DNA of 64,000 bases, from the NCBI RefSeq assembly GCF_018139485.1, contig NZ_JAGSNF010000004.1:62001-126000 (forward strand), read 5' to 3'. Every line of letters starts with the position of its first letter. Positions within the stretch are counted from its first letter, which is position 1. Shown piece after piece: positions 13,687 to 22,215 of this stretch. Under the pieces are notes generated by a model, which saw only the letters and a list, made by a program, of their open reading frames with translations, did no database searches and had not been told where the DNA came from. This stretch comes from Phycicoccus avicenniae (GTDB taxonomy: Bacteria > Actinomycetota > Actinomycetes > Actinomycetales > Dermatophilaceae). A program made the position numbers and the translations under genes.

Positions 13687-16262
13687 CCGACCTCGCGCCC
13701 CCCCGCCACACCGCCGCCCCGGAGCCGTCCGACGCCGGCCCGGTGTGGTTCCACCGGATGAACCCGTTCGCCCGGGCCCTCCTGTCCGACCCGGACCAGG
13801 CCGCCCTCCTCGCCCGGCTCGGCGACGCCGACGCCGACGCCGCACGGGCGGCCGAGAGCGCCGGCGCCGAGCTGCACGACCTCGTCGGCGCCACGGAGGA
13901 CCCGGCCGAGCGCAAGGCCCTCCTCGGGGTCAGCCGCGCCCTGCGCAAGGGGCGCCCCCTGCCCGACGGCCCGCGCCCGGCCTCCGTCGTCGCGTGGGAG
14001 CAGGCCGCACGCCGACGGGCGGACGTCGTCGCGCAGGTCCGGGACGGCCACGCCGACGCCCTGGCACGAGAACGCCGTGAGCTCGCCCGGCAGCTCACCG
14101 ACCCCTCGCTGCGGGCCTCCCTCGAGCTCGTCGCCCCGGAGGTCGCCCGGCAGGCGGGGCGCTACGTCGACGCCGTCGCCGACAGCGGCCGCGCGGCGAG
14201 CCGGGTCCTCAAGGCCGAGCGCGGGCTCCTGCAGTACGTCCTGCGGGCCGCGGTCCGCACCAGCCCCCTGTCCCGGCTCACGGCCGTGGGGCTCACCCAC
14301 GCCGCACCCGGCGGCACCCACCCGGACACCCCCGTCGTCCTCGACGAGCGGTCCGTCTGCTCCCTCGACCGGGTCATGTTCGACCACGTCGTCGGCGGCG
14401 CGCTCGAGCGGGACGGCGTCCTCGGCGACGACCCGCACGTCGGCGTCCCCGCGACCGGCGCCGTCGCCGACGGCCGGCTCTACGTCCTGCGCCCCACGAG
14501 CGAGGGCTGGCAGCGCGTCGGCGTCCCGCTCACCTCGCCGCTGGCGGAGGTCGTCGACGCCGTCGCCCTCGGTCCGGCGCCGCTCTCGCGCGTCGTGGCC
14601 CGCGTCGCGCAGACCCTGCGCACCGACGACCGGGAGGTCGTCGCCGGCGTCGTGCGGTCGGCCGTGGCCCAGGGCCTGCTCTGCACGCTGGAGCCGACGA
14701 CCGACGCCGACCTGCTCGACCTCGACCCCCGGGGGTCCGCGCTCCTCGCGGAACACCTGCCGGCCGTCGGCCGCGCCCTCGCGGACCTCGCCGAGGCCCC
14801 CGCGGAACGACGCCGCGAGATCGTGGAGACGCTCGACACCACGCTCGGCACGCTGAGCCGGGCCGCCGGCCGGCCGGCGCGCGTCGCCGTCGCCGAGGAC
14901 CGGTTCGTCGAGCTCGCCCCGGTCGACCCGGCGGGGTGGGGGCCGGCGCTGGACGACCTCGGGCCGGCCGTCGACCTGCTCGCCACCTTCGACTGGCTCG
15001 CCGACGTCGCCGTCGCGCTCGAGGACGCCTTCCTCGAGCGGCACGGCGCCGGCTCCCGCGTGTCCCTCGTCGAGGAGGCGCCCGCGCTCGTCGCGTCCGT
15101 CACGGCCGCCGCGGAGCGGATGACCCGCGTGTACGCCGAGGCCGCCGACGACCCGGCCGTCCTCGACACCATCGGCGGCGCCGACTCCGTCCTCGCGCGG
15201 CTCTACGCCGTCCGCCGCGGCATCGAGAACGCCGTCGGGGCCGCCGTCGAGGCCGCCCTGGCCGAGGGCCGGGAGGAGGTCGTGCTCGACGTCGGCACCG
15301 TCCACCGGCTCCTCGACGGGCTGCCGGACCGGCTCCGGGCCCGCCCGCTCGGCTACGGCGTGCTCGTGCAGTCCCTCGGGGACCGGCTCGTCGTCAACGA
15401 CGGGCTGCCGGGCCACGGCATGCTCTTCTCCCGCTTCCTCGGGCCGGACCGCGCCCTCGGGGGCGACGCCCTGCCCCGGCTGCGGGCCGGGCTGCTCGAG
15501 CGCTACGCCGAGCCCGGGAGCACCCTCGTCGAGGACCGCACCCACCACGGCATGAACGTCAACGTCCACCCGCCGGTGCTCGACGACACGCTCGAGCCCG
15601 CCGACTGGCACCGCCTCGAGCTCCGCCACGACACCGGCACCGGCCGGCTCGACGTCGTCGACGGCGAGCGCCCGCTCAAGGTCCTCCCGATCGGTGGCGG
15701 ACACCCCGGCCTGTACCCACCGCCGCTGTCGGTCGCCTCGGGTCTCGTCATCGCGGGGCGCCTCTACAACGGCATGCCCGACGCCTGGGCCGAGCGGGAC
15801 GGCCGGGATGCCACGACGACCCGTCGGGTACCCCGCGTCCTCGTCGGGGACGTCGTCGTGAGCCGGGCGCGCTGGTACCCCGGCGCGGACCTGGAGCAGG
15901 CCCTCGCCGAGCCCGACGAGGCCGAGCGCCTGCTCGCCGTCGCCCGCTGGCGTGCGGCGCACGGCGTCCCGCACGAGGTCGTCGTCAAGTCCGTCCCCGC
16001 CGACAGCGGCCCGGCGTCGGTGGGCAGCCCCGACGCCCAGGCGGTCCGCTTCCGCAGCAAGCCGCAGTACGTCGACCTCGACAGCGCGCTGTGCGTCCGG
16101 GTGCTGCCTCGGATGCTCGAACGGCGCGGCGGCGAGGACGCCCCCGCGCTCTACCTCGAGGAGGCCGCACCGGGTGTGCGGCCGGGCACCCACGCCGCCG
16201 AGTGGGTCGTCGAGGTCTCCCGCCCCGCCGGCGGACGGTTCACCCACGGAGGATCCCGATGA
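13683..16262 (+). CDS. Split LanB N-domain: tRNA-Glu-dependent Ser/Thr glutamylation enzyme (TbtB-like)
   Basis: Lantibiotic-dehydratase N-terminal protein of 859 aa. Such enzymes move glutamate from Glu-tRNA to Ser/Thr of the precursor, the first half of dehydroalanine formation. Features seen include RTSPLSRLTAVGL (compare the family R-SP-S block), ERYAEPGSTLVEDRTHHG followed by a conserved Asn/His-rich stretch, GLYPPPLSVASGLVIAGRLY, and KPQYVDLDSALCVRVLPRML near the C-terminus. No elimination domain is fused, which is typical of thiopeptide and goadsporin systems and explains the separate gene at 21263. The start overlaps the previous stop (ATGA). With six consecutive Ser in the precursor there are many possible substrates. 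Confidence 0.88.
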   Translation: MTDLAPPRHTAAPEPSDAGPVWFHRMNPFARALLSDPDQAALLARLGDADADAARAAESAGAELHDLVGATEDPAERKALLGVSRALRKGRPLPDGPRPASVVAWEQAARRRADVVAQVRDGHADALARERRELARQLTDPSLRASLELVAPEVARQAGRYVDAVADSGRAASRVLKAERGLLQYVLRAAVRTSPLSRLTAVGLTHAAPGGTHPDTPVVLDERSVCSLDRVMFDHVVGGALERDGVLGDDPHVGVPATGAVADGRLYVLRPTSEGWQRVGVPLTSPLAEVVDAVALGPAPLSRVVARVAQTLRTDDREVVAGVVRSAVAQGLLCTLEPTTDADLLDLDPRGSALLAEHLPAVGRALADLAEAPAERRREIVETLDTTLGTLSRAAGRPARVAVAEDRFVELAPVDPAGWGPALDDLGPAVDLLATFDWLADVAVALEDAFLERHGAGSRVSLVEEAPALVASVTAAAERMTRVYAEAADDPAVLDTIGGADSVLARLYAVRRGIENAVGAAVEAALAEGREEVVLDVGTVHRLLDGLPDRLRARPLGYGVLVQSLGDRLVVNDGLPGHGMLFSRFLGPDRALGGDALPRLRAGLLERYAEPGSTLVEDRTHHGMNVNVHPPVLDDTLEPADWHRLELRHDTGTGRLDVVDGERPLKVLPIGGGHPGLYPPPLSVASGLVIAGRLYNGMPDAWAERDGRDATTTRRVPRVLVGDVVVSRARWYPGADLEQALAEPDEAERLLAVARWRAAHGVPHEVVVKSVPADSGPASVGSPDAQAVRFRSKPQYVDLDSALCVRVLPRMLERRGGEDAPALYLEEAAPGVRPGTHAAEWVVEVSRPAGGRFTHGGSR

Positions 16263-19200
16263 GGCTCAAGGCCCGACCCGACCTGCACCACGCACCGCTG
16301 CCCGACGGGGTCTACGTCTCGTCGGGCACCGGGGAGTTCGCCCTCTCCGGCTGGTCGGGCTTCGCCGACCTCCTCGGTCGCTGCCTGCCCCTGCTGGGGC
16401 GGGGCGCCGACGAGGACGAGCTGGTCACGGCCATCGGCACGGAGAAGGCCCGGCCCGCGGTGCGTCACCTCGTCGGCCAGCTCGAGGCCCACGACATGGT
16501 GCTCCGCCTCGACGCCCTCGGCACCGAGGAGCCGGACGGGGAGGACCGGGCCCGGCACGCCGAGCTCCTGGCCTACCTGGAGTGCCGCTCCTCGGAGCCG
16601 TACGCGGCGTTCGAGGAGATCCTCTCGGCCCGCGTTCTCCTCGTCGGACCCGACGCCGCCCTGACCGTCGCCGGCAGCGCCCTGCGCGAGCTCGGGATCT
16701 CCGGCGACGTCGAGGACACCGGTGGTCGCGACCACGACGTCGCGGTCACCGTCCTGCCGCGGGACCGCGTCGGGGAGATCCCGCCCCGGGCGCGACGCGT
16801 CCTGCCGGTCGTCGTGGGCGAGCGGGCTGCTCTCGTCGGTCCGCTCGTCCACGACCTGCACGGCTGGCGCCGGTGGCGCTCCCTCGTCGAGCGCACCCTC
16901 GACCGGGACGGCCCGGGGCTCGACGAGGCGGCCGGGACGGCCGTCGCCGTCTCCTCCGCCGTGCACCTGCTGCTCCAGGACCTCGCCTCGGTCGCCGGTC
17001 CCGACGCGTACGTCGTCGCCGGCGAGACGCTCGCGGTGCAGGCGCTGGACCTGCCCCGCGAGACCGGTCACGACGGCGACGAGACCACGCTCGACGACGC
17101 CGACGACGAGGACCACGACGCCGACCTCGGCGGCTGGCTCGTCCGGCTCACCGACCCCTGGGTCGGCCCGGCCGAACCCCTCGACGAGGACACGCTGCCG
17201 CAGATGCCGGTGGCCCTGCGCCGGGTGCGCACCCCCGACGGAGGCGTCGTCGTCGCGGACGGCCCCGACCAACGGACCGCCGCGGCGGCGGCCGTGCTCG
17301 CCGTGTCCCGGCGGCTGTGCGGCGGCGGGTCGGCGGGCGCGAGCACGCTGCGGTGGCTCCTCGACGGTGCGCTCCGTGCCCTCGCCGACCGCGCCGTCGG
17401 CACGTCGGGCGTCGCCGTCGGAGGAGGCGACGACGCCCGGCTCGCCGCCGCCCTCGAGGCCGCCGGCGCCTCCCCCCGGCTCACCGCCGCCCACGTGCCG
17501 GGCCTCACGTGGGTCCTCGTGCGCTGCGCCCTCCCCGACGGCCGGTCGACGACGGCCTGGGGTCCGGACATGGGGACCGCGACCCGGGACGCGCTGTCGC
17601 GGGCGGTCGCCGTGCACACCCTCCGCGGACACGGCTCCGCCCTCCTCGGCGCCCCCGGGACCGCCGCGCTGCGCGACGCCACCCCCGAGCAGGCGTCGGC
17701 GCTCGCCGAGGAGATCCGGGGCTGGCTCGTGGCGCGCGGCTTCCGGCTCGTCGGACGGCGTCACCCGGCCGACCCCCACGTCGGTGCCGGGCCGGTGCAC
17801 CACGGCCGCGTCCGTCTCGTCGAGAGCCACGAGGCCGCACGCGGACCGGAGGACCGACGCACCGGGCTGCAGACCCTCACCGCCCTGCTCACCGCCCGGA
17901 CCGGCGCCGACCCCGTCGTGACGAGCGGCTGGGAGCACGACGTGCTCGAGGAGGCCGTGACCCGCTCGCGCACCTCCGGTCGACCGCTCGTCCCGGTCCG
18001 GACGGGCGCGGACGCCGTCGTCGTCGGGCCGCTGTGGTCCGCGGCCTCGGCGGCGGGGTGTCCGGCGTGCGCCGAGACCCGGCGGCGGACCGTCCTCGAC
18101 CACGTGCTCGGGGTCGACCTGCGGCAGCCCGCGACGCCGGCGGGACCGGCGCCGGCGAGCCTCCTCGACCTCGCGGCGACGACGCTGCGCGGGACGAGCC
18201 CGCCCCGCGAGGGTGAGGTCCTCGTCGTCGGCGCGGACGGCGTGAGCCGCCACCACGTGCTGCGGCACCCCACGTGCCCGTGGTGCGCCCCCACCCCCGG
18301 GTCGGACGCGCCGCAGGGCCTCGACCTCCTCGACGCGCCGGTCGACCCCGAGGACCCGACCCGGGTCGCGGCGGGGACGCCCCTGCTCGACGCGGACCGG
18401 CTCGCCGCCGCCGTCGACGACCGCTACGGACCGGTCCGCGGCATCCTGCGCGAGGAGGCCGTGCCGTACGCCATGAGCATGGCCGTCCTCGCCGGCGGCC
18501 CCGTCATGGGGCACGGCCGTGCGCTGTCCTTCGACCGGACCCGCTCGGTCGCGGTCCTCGAGGCGTACGAGCGGCTCGCGGGCTTCCCCTACGAGGCGCC
18601 CGTCGTCACCGACCGTACCTACCGCGAGGTCGCCGCGGACGCCGTGGACCCACTGCGGCTGGGCCGGTACTCGCCGGCGCAGCTCGCGCACCCGAGCTCC
18701 AAGGTCGAGGCCTACCACCCCGACCTGCCGCTCGACTGGGCCTGGGGCGTCGACCTCGCCTCGGGACGGGCCCGGCTCGTCCCCGCCGAGGTCGGCTTCT
18801 ACCAGTACGACCACGCCTTCAAGCGTGACCTCCGCGCGTCACGGTCCGCCCCGCCGGAGCAGCGGCGTCGGGTCTTCCTCGAGTCCTCGAGCGGGTGCGC
18901 CCTCGGCTCGACGCTCGCCGAGGCGGTCGTCCACGCCCTCTTCGAGGTCGCCGAGCGGGACGCGTTCCTCCTCGCCTGGCACCGGGGCGACCCGCTGCCG
19001 GAGGTGCCGGCCCGTGAGCTCGCCGACCCGGTCGTCGACGCCCTCGTCGCCCTCGTCGAGTCCCGGGGACTCGACGTCCACTTCCTCCGGGCGACCCAGG
19101 ACGTCGACCTCCCCGTCGTGTGGGTCCTCGCCGTGTCCCGGGACGGGACGTTCCCCGCGTCCTTCACGAGCGCCGGCTCGGGCGCCGACCCGGTCTCGGC

Positions 19201-19693
19201 CGCTCGGTCCGGGCTGCGCGAGGTCGCCCAGCTCGCGACGATGCCGCTGGACTGGGACGAGGACGACGCCCGCGCCCTCGTCGCCGACTCGTGGCGGGTC
19301 CGTGAGCTCGAGGACCACGTCCGCTGGTCCTCGGCGCCCGAGGCGCTGGAGCGGGTGACCTCCGTCCTCGGCGGACCGCAGGTCTCGCTCGCCGAGGCCT
19401 TCCCGGGCTGGCCCGCGCGGCTGCGACCGCACGACGGCAGCATCCGCACGACCCTGGGGCTCGTCGCCGGCGCCTTCGCCGACGCCGGTCTGGGCGAGGT
19501 CGTCGTCGTCGACCAGTCGACGCGCGAGCACCGGGACCAGGAACTGCACGTCGTGAAGACCGTCGTCCCCGGCACCGTCCCGATGGTCTTCGGCCAGGCC
19601 CACCAGCGGTTGCTCGGGATCCCGCGGCTCGAGGCGGCCCTCGCCGGCCGTGACCCGGCCGCGCACCCCCACGACCCGCACCCGTTCCCGTGA
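16259..19693 (+). CDS. Fused E1-like/YcaO azoline cyclodehydratase
   Basis: Protein of 1144 aa joining the two cyclodehydratase parts that are separate (TbtF/TbtG) in thiomuracin-type clusters. The N-terminal 80-90 residues look like a winged leader-binding (RRE-type) region and lead into an E1/ThiF-like domain. Two zinc-type pairs, CPAC (601-604) and CPWC (near 673), mark the end of the E1-like part. The YcaO domain follows from about residue 690, with ESSSGCALGSTLAEAVVHAL and the acidic helix FEVAERDAFLL characteristic of ATP/Mg binding. The last residues HPHDPHPFP match the proline-rich C-terminus needed by azoline-forming YcaO enzymes. It should cyclise Cys (and possibly Ser/Thr) of the precursor to azolines. 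Overlaps at both ends (ATGA, GTGA) show tight operon coupling. Confidence 0.9.
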   Translation: MRLKARPDLHHAPLPDGVYVSSGTGEFALSGWSGFADLLGRCLPLLGRGADEDELVTAIGTEKARPAVRHLVGQLEAHDMVLRLDALGTEEPDGEDRARHAELLAYLECRSSEPYAAFEEILSARVLLVGPDAALTVAGSALRELGISGDVEDTGGRDHDVAVTVLPRDRVGEIPPRARRVLPVVVGERAALVGPLVHDLHGWRRWRSLVERTLDRDGPGLDEAAGTAVAVSSAVHLLLQDLASVAGPDAYVVAGETLAVQALDLPRETGHDGDETTLDDADDEDHDADLGGWLVRLTDPWVGPAEPLDEDTLPQMPVALRRVRTPDGGVVVADGPDQRTAAAAAVLAVSRRLCGGGSAGASTLRWLLDGALRALADRAVGTSGVAVGGGDDARLAAALEAAGASPRLTAAHVPGLTWVLVRCALPDGRSTTAWGPDMGTATRDALSRAVAVHTLRGHGSALLGAPGTAALRDATPEQASALAEEIRGWLVARGFRLVGRRHPADPHVGAGPVHHGRVRLVESHEAARGPEDRRTGLQTLTALLTARTGADPVVTSGWEHDVLEEAVTRSRTSGRPLVPVRTGADAVVVGPLWSAASAAGCPACAETRRRTVLDHVLGVDLRQPATPAGPAPASLLDLAATTLRGTSPPREGEVLVVGADGVSRHHVLRHPTCPWCAPTPGSDAPQGLDLLDAPVDPEDPTRVAAGTPLLDADRLAAAVDDRYGPVRGILREEAVPYAMSMAVLAGGPVMGHGRALSFDRTRSVAVLEAYERLAGFPYEAPVVTDRTYREVAADAVDPLRLGRYSPAQLAHPSSKVEAYHPDLPLDWAWGVDLASGRARLVPAEVGFYQYDHAFKRDLRASRSAPPEQRRRVFLESSSGCALGSTLAEAVVHALFEVAERDAFLLAWHRGDPLPEVPARELADPVVDALVALVESRGLDVHFLRATQDVDLPVVWVLAVSRDGTFPASFTSAGSGADPVSAARSGLREVAQLATMPLDWDEDDARALVADSWRVRELEDHVRWSSAPEALERVTSVLGGPQVSLAEAFPGWPARLRPHDGSIRTTLGLVAGAFADAGLGEVVVVDQSTREHRDQELHVVKTVVPGTVPMVFGQAHQRLLGIPRLEAALAGRDPAAHPHDPHPFP

Positions 19694-21258
19694 CGTTCGC
19701 CCCGACCCGCGTCCCCGGTCCCGGCTGGCTGCCCGGACCGGGACGCCAGGGTGCCGTCGACCGCGAGACCCTCTGGTACGACCACGCCCTCGGGGACGAC
19801 GCGCCGGTCCCGCCGCCGTGGGCCGGACGGCCGGCGGGGGACGAGGAGCCGGTGCCGGACGACCTCGTCGACCTGGTCGCCCGCCCGGGGAAGGCCCGAC
19901 CCTGGCCGTCGGGGCTGTGGGGGTCCGCGGTGGCGACGGCCTTCCCGGCTCCCGCCCCGGCGGGACCCGACGCGACGGGATCCGTGGGGCGGGCCTCGCT
20001 GCGGCTGGCGGCGCACGCCGTGGCCGCGGTCCGCCGCGACCCCGACGACCCCTACAACGACCACCGCGCCTACGCCTCCCCGCGGTGCGTCTTCCCGGTC
20101 AGGGCGGCCGTCGTCACCGACGGCGAGTGGCACGTCCTCGACCCCGACCGACGACGTGTCGTCCCCTCGGGCGTCGACGCCGGCCCGGCGGCCGACGAGG
20201 GGACCATCGCGCTCTCCGGGCGGTGGGACGCCGTCCCCGCGGGCTACGGCTGGTTCCGCGGCGGACTCGTCGCGATCGAGACCGGGATCCTCCTGCGTCA
20301 CCTCGCGGTGCTCGGCCGGCTGCACGGGCTCCCCCTGTCGGTCTCGGCGCCGGGACCCGGGGCCGGCACCACCTCGGCGCGCCGGACGTGGCGCGACCCC
20401 GCGCGGTGGTCCCCGCCGTGGGTCCTCACCCCGGACACCGCGGCTCCGGCCACCGGGGGCTCCGCGGTGTCGCCGGACCTGCCGCCCGACCCGTGGGCAG
20501 GGGCGTCGGCCCCGGCCGCCGGCCCCGTCCTGCACGGCGACGACGCGGGCGAGGACCTCGCGCGCGTCTACGGCTCGCACGTCGTCCCGGGGCCACCCGC
20601 AGCCCTCGGGACCGGCCTCCCGGACCACCCGGGGACCGGTGACGCCGGGTCCTGGGCCGAGGTCCTGTGGCGTCGGAGTGCGGGACGGATGCCCCGGGGC
20701 CTCTTCGGCTTCCGGGTCGCGGACCGTGCCGTCGACCGCGGGGACGCCCACGCGCTGGCGCGCTGGGCGCTGCTCCCCCCACCGGGACCGGTCGCCGCGG
20801 CCGACGCCGGCCGCCGGGTCCACGCCCTCGTCCGGGACGTGCCGGGACTCGAGCCCGGCGTGCACGAGGTCGTCGACGGGGCGTTCCACCCGCGGGCCAC
20901 CCTCCCGGACGCCCTCGACCGCTTCGCCGCCGCCTACCTCTACGGGTCGGACGTGATGTCCCGCAACGACATCGCCCACGCCCCCCTCGTCCTCGTGACG
21001 ACGAGCCGTCCCCGCGCCGCGGTCCGGCGGGCCGGGCCGGGCGGCTGGACCGCGACGCACGTCGCCGCGGGCTGGCTCGCCCACGGGGTGTCGCTCGCCG
21101 CGGCGGCCCGCCGGCTCGTCGCCCGCCCGGTCCGTGCGCTCGACGAGCGCGACGTCGCCGCGGCCCTCGACCTCGACGACGACGAGATGGTGGGCCTCGC
21201 CGTCGTCGTCTCCCACCACGCCCCCCACGGCGGACTGCAGATCGACCTCAGGAGCTGA
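19690..21258 (+). CDS. TbtE-like flavin-dependent azoline dehydrogenase (double nitroreductase fold)
   Basis: Protein of 522 aa, with a GTG start overlapping the YcaO stop. It is a diverged nitroreductase-superfamily enzyme with two similar halves. The N-half contains YNDHRAYASPRCVFPVRAAV and FRGGLVAIETGILLRHLAVL; the C-half contains SDVMSRNDIAHAPLVLVTTS and a final helix region near DDDEMVGLAVVVSHH. This layout is that of thiopeptide dehydrogenases such as TbtE/PbtE, which use FMN to oxidise thiazolines or oxazolines to azoles. Its place between the cyclodehydratase and the elimination protein fits that step. A second, more typical SagB-type dehydrogenase is encoded at 22216-23673, so work may be divided between Cys- and Ser/Thr-derived rings; that is speculation. 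Confidence 0.75.
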   Translation: MTFAPTRVPGPGWLPGPGRQGAVDRETLWYDHALGDDAPVPPPWAGRPAGDEEPVPDDLVDLVARPGKARPWPSGLWGSAVATAFPAPAPAGPDATGSVGRASLRLAAHAVAAVRRDPDDPYNDHRAYASPRCVFPVRAAVVTDGEWHVLDPDRRRVVPSGVDAGPAADEGTIALSGRWDAVPAGYGWFRGGLVAIETGILLRHLAVLGRLHGLPLSVSAPGPGAGTTSARRTWRDPARWSPPWVLTPDTAAPATGGSAVSPDLPPDPWAGASAPAAGPVLHGDDAGEDLARVYGSHVVPGPPAALGTGLPDHPGTGDAGSWAEVLWRRSAGRMPRGLFGFRVADRAVDRGDAHALARWALLPPPGPVAAADAGRRVHALVRDVPGLEPGVHEVVDGAFHPRATLPDALDRFAAAYLYGSDVMSRNDIAHAPLVLVTTSRPRAAVRRAGPGGWTATHVAAGWLAHGVSLAAAARRLVARPVRALDERDVAAALDLDDDEMVGLAVVVSHHAPHGGLQIDLRS

Positions 21259-21262
21259 CGAC

Positions 21263-22168
21263 ATGACGCACTGGACCTCCCGGCACCTCCATCTCGCGAC
21301 CGGCGCGACGAGCGCGCTCGACCGCGTCCTCGCGGAGGTGGCCGCCCCCGCAGCGCGGGACACCGGCCGACCCTGGTTCTTCGTCCGGTACTGGCAGGGC
21401 GGCCCGCACCTCCGCCTGCGGGTGGCGGACCTCGACGGCCCGGCCGCCGACCGCCTCACCGCACGCCTGGAGCGGCTCCTCGAGCCGCACCTCGCGCCGC
21501 GCGCCGGAGAGCCGCCGGTCGAGGAGGCCGCCTACACCGCCGAGGCGTCCCGGCACGCCCGCGGCGAGACCGGCGAGAACCGCACCGTCTCCGCTCTGCG
21601 TCCGGCCGGTGCCCACCCCGCGACGTACGAGCCGGAGCTCGAGCGGTACGGCGGCGCGGACGTCATGGCGGCCTCGGAGCGGCTCTTCGTGCGCTCCTCC
21701 GAGCTCGTCGTCGACGTCCTGCCGAGCGTGCCCACCCTCGCCGACCGACGGCGGCTCGCGCTGCGGCTCGCGGCCGCCGCCGCACGTCCGCTCGGCCCGC
21801 TGCCCGCGCAGTCGGTCTTCTTCGAGGTCGGTCGTCGGTCGTGGGCGGCCTGGGCCCGGTCGTACGGCACGGACGAGGCCGTGGTCACGGCCACGGCCCG
21901 CGTCGACCGTGCGCCGGCGCCCGGGGCCTTCGAACCCCTGCCGGGGGTGCTGGGGACATGGCACGACGACGTCGCGGTCCTCGTCGCCACCCTCGGGCAC
22001 GCGGGGCACCCGGTACCGGGGGCCGTGGTCTCCTCGCACGTCCACATGACGCACAACCGGCTGGGGCTGGGCATCCTCGACGAGCTGCGGACCTACGCCG
22101 TCCTCGCGCGGACGTTCCCGGCCGACCCGGCGGCGGTCCCGGACCTCGGGCTGCCGGTCCCGGCCTGA
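21263..22168 (+). CDS. Thiopeptide-type elimination protein (TIGR03891/SpaB_C-like, TbtC-like)
   Basis: Protein of 301 aa that should remove glutamate from glutamylated Ser/Thr to leave dehydroalanine or dehydrobutyrine. The family blocks are clear: WTSRHLHLATG at the start, WFFVRYWQGGPHLRLRV (about residues 36-52), YEPELERYGG in mid-protein, and SSHVHMTHNRLGL near the C-terminus. The length is normal for a stand-alone SpaB_C protein. AGGAG lies just before ATG 21263, four bases after the previous stop, so it closes the enzyme operon. It partners the glutamylation protein at 13683-16262. The assignment to elimination rather than pyridine formation rests on its canonical motifs. Confidence 0.83.
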   Translation: MTHWTSRHLHLATGATSALDRVLAEVAAPAARDTGRPWFFVRYWQGGPHLRLRVADLDGPAADRLTARLERLLEPHLAPRAGEPPVEEAAYTAEASRHARGETGENRTVSALRPAGAHPATYEPELERYGGADVMAASERLFVRSSELVVDVLPSVPTLADRRRLALRLAAAAARPLGPLPAQSVFFEVGRRSWAAWARSYGTDEAVVTATARVDRAPAPGAFEPLPGVLGTWHDDVAVLVATLGHAGHPVPGAVVSSHVHMTHNRLGLGILDELRTYAVLARTFPADPAAVPDLGLPVPA

Positions 22169-22173
22169 GCGGT

Positions 22174-22199
22174 GACGTCCCGACCGCGCCGGGGACGTC
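22174..22199. terminator. Weak hairpin between convergent RiPP operons
   Basis: 8-bp inverted repeat GACGTCCC / GGGACGTC with a 10-nt loop, in the 47-nt gap between the stops of the elimination protein and the SagB-type dehydrogenase. Confidence 0.35.
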
Positions 22200-22215
22200 C
22201 GGGCGAGGCGAGAGG

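Noticed and set aside
13533-16247. 904-codon open frame on the minus strand
   Set aside because: Antisense shadow of the LanB gene, same reasons.
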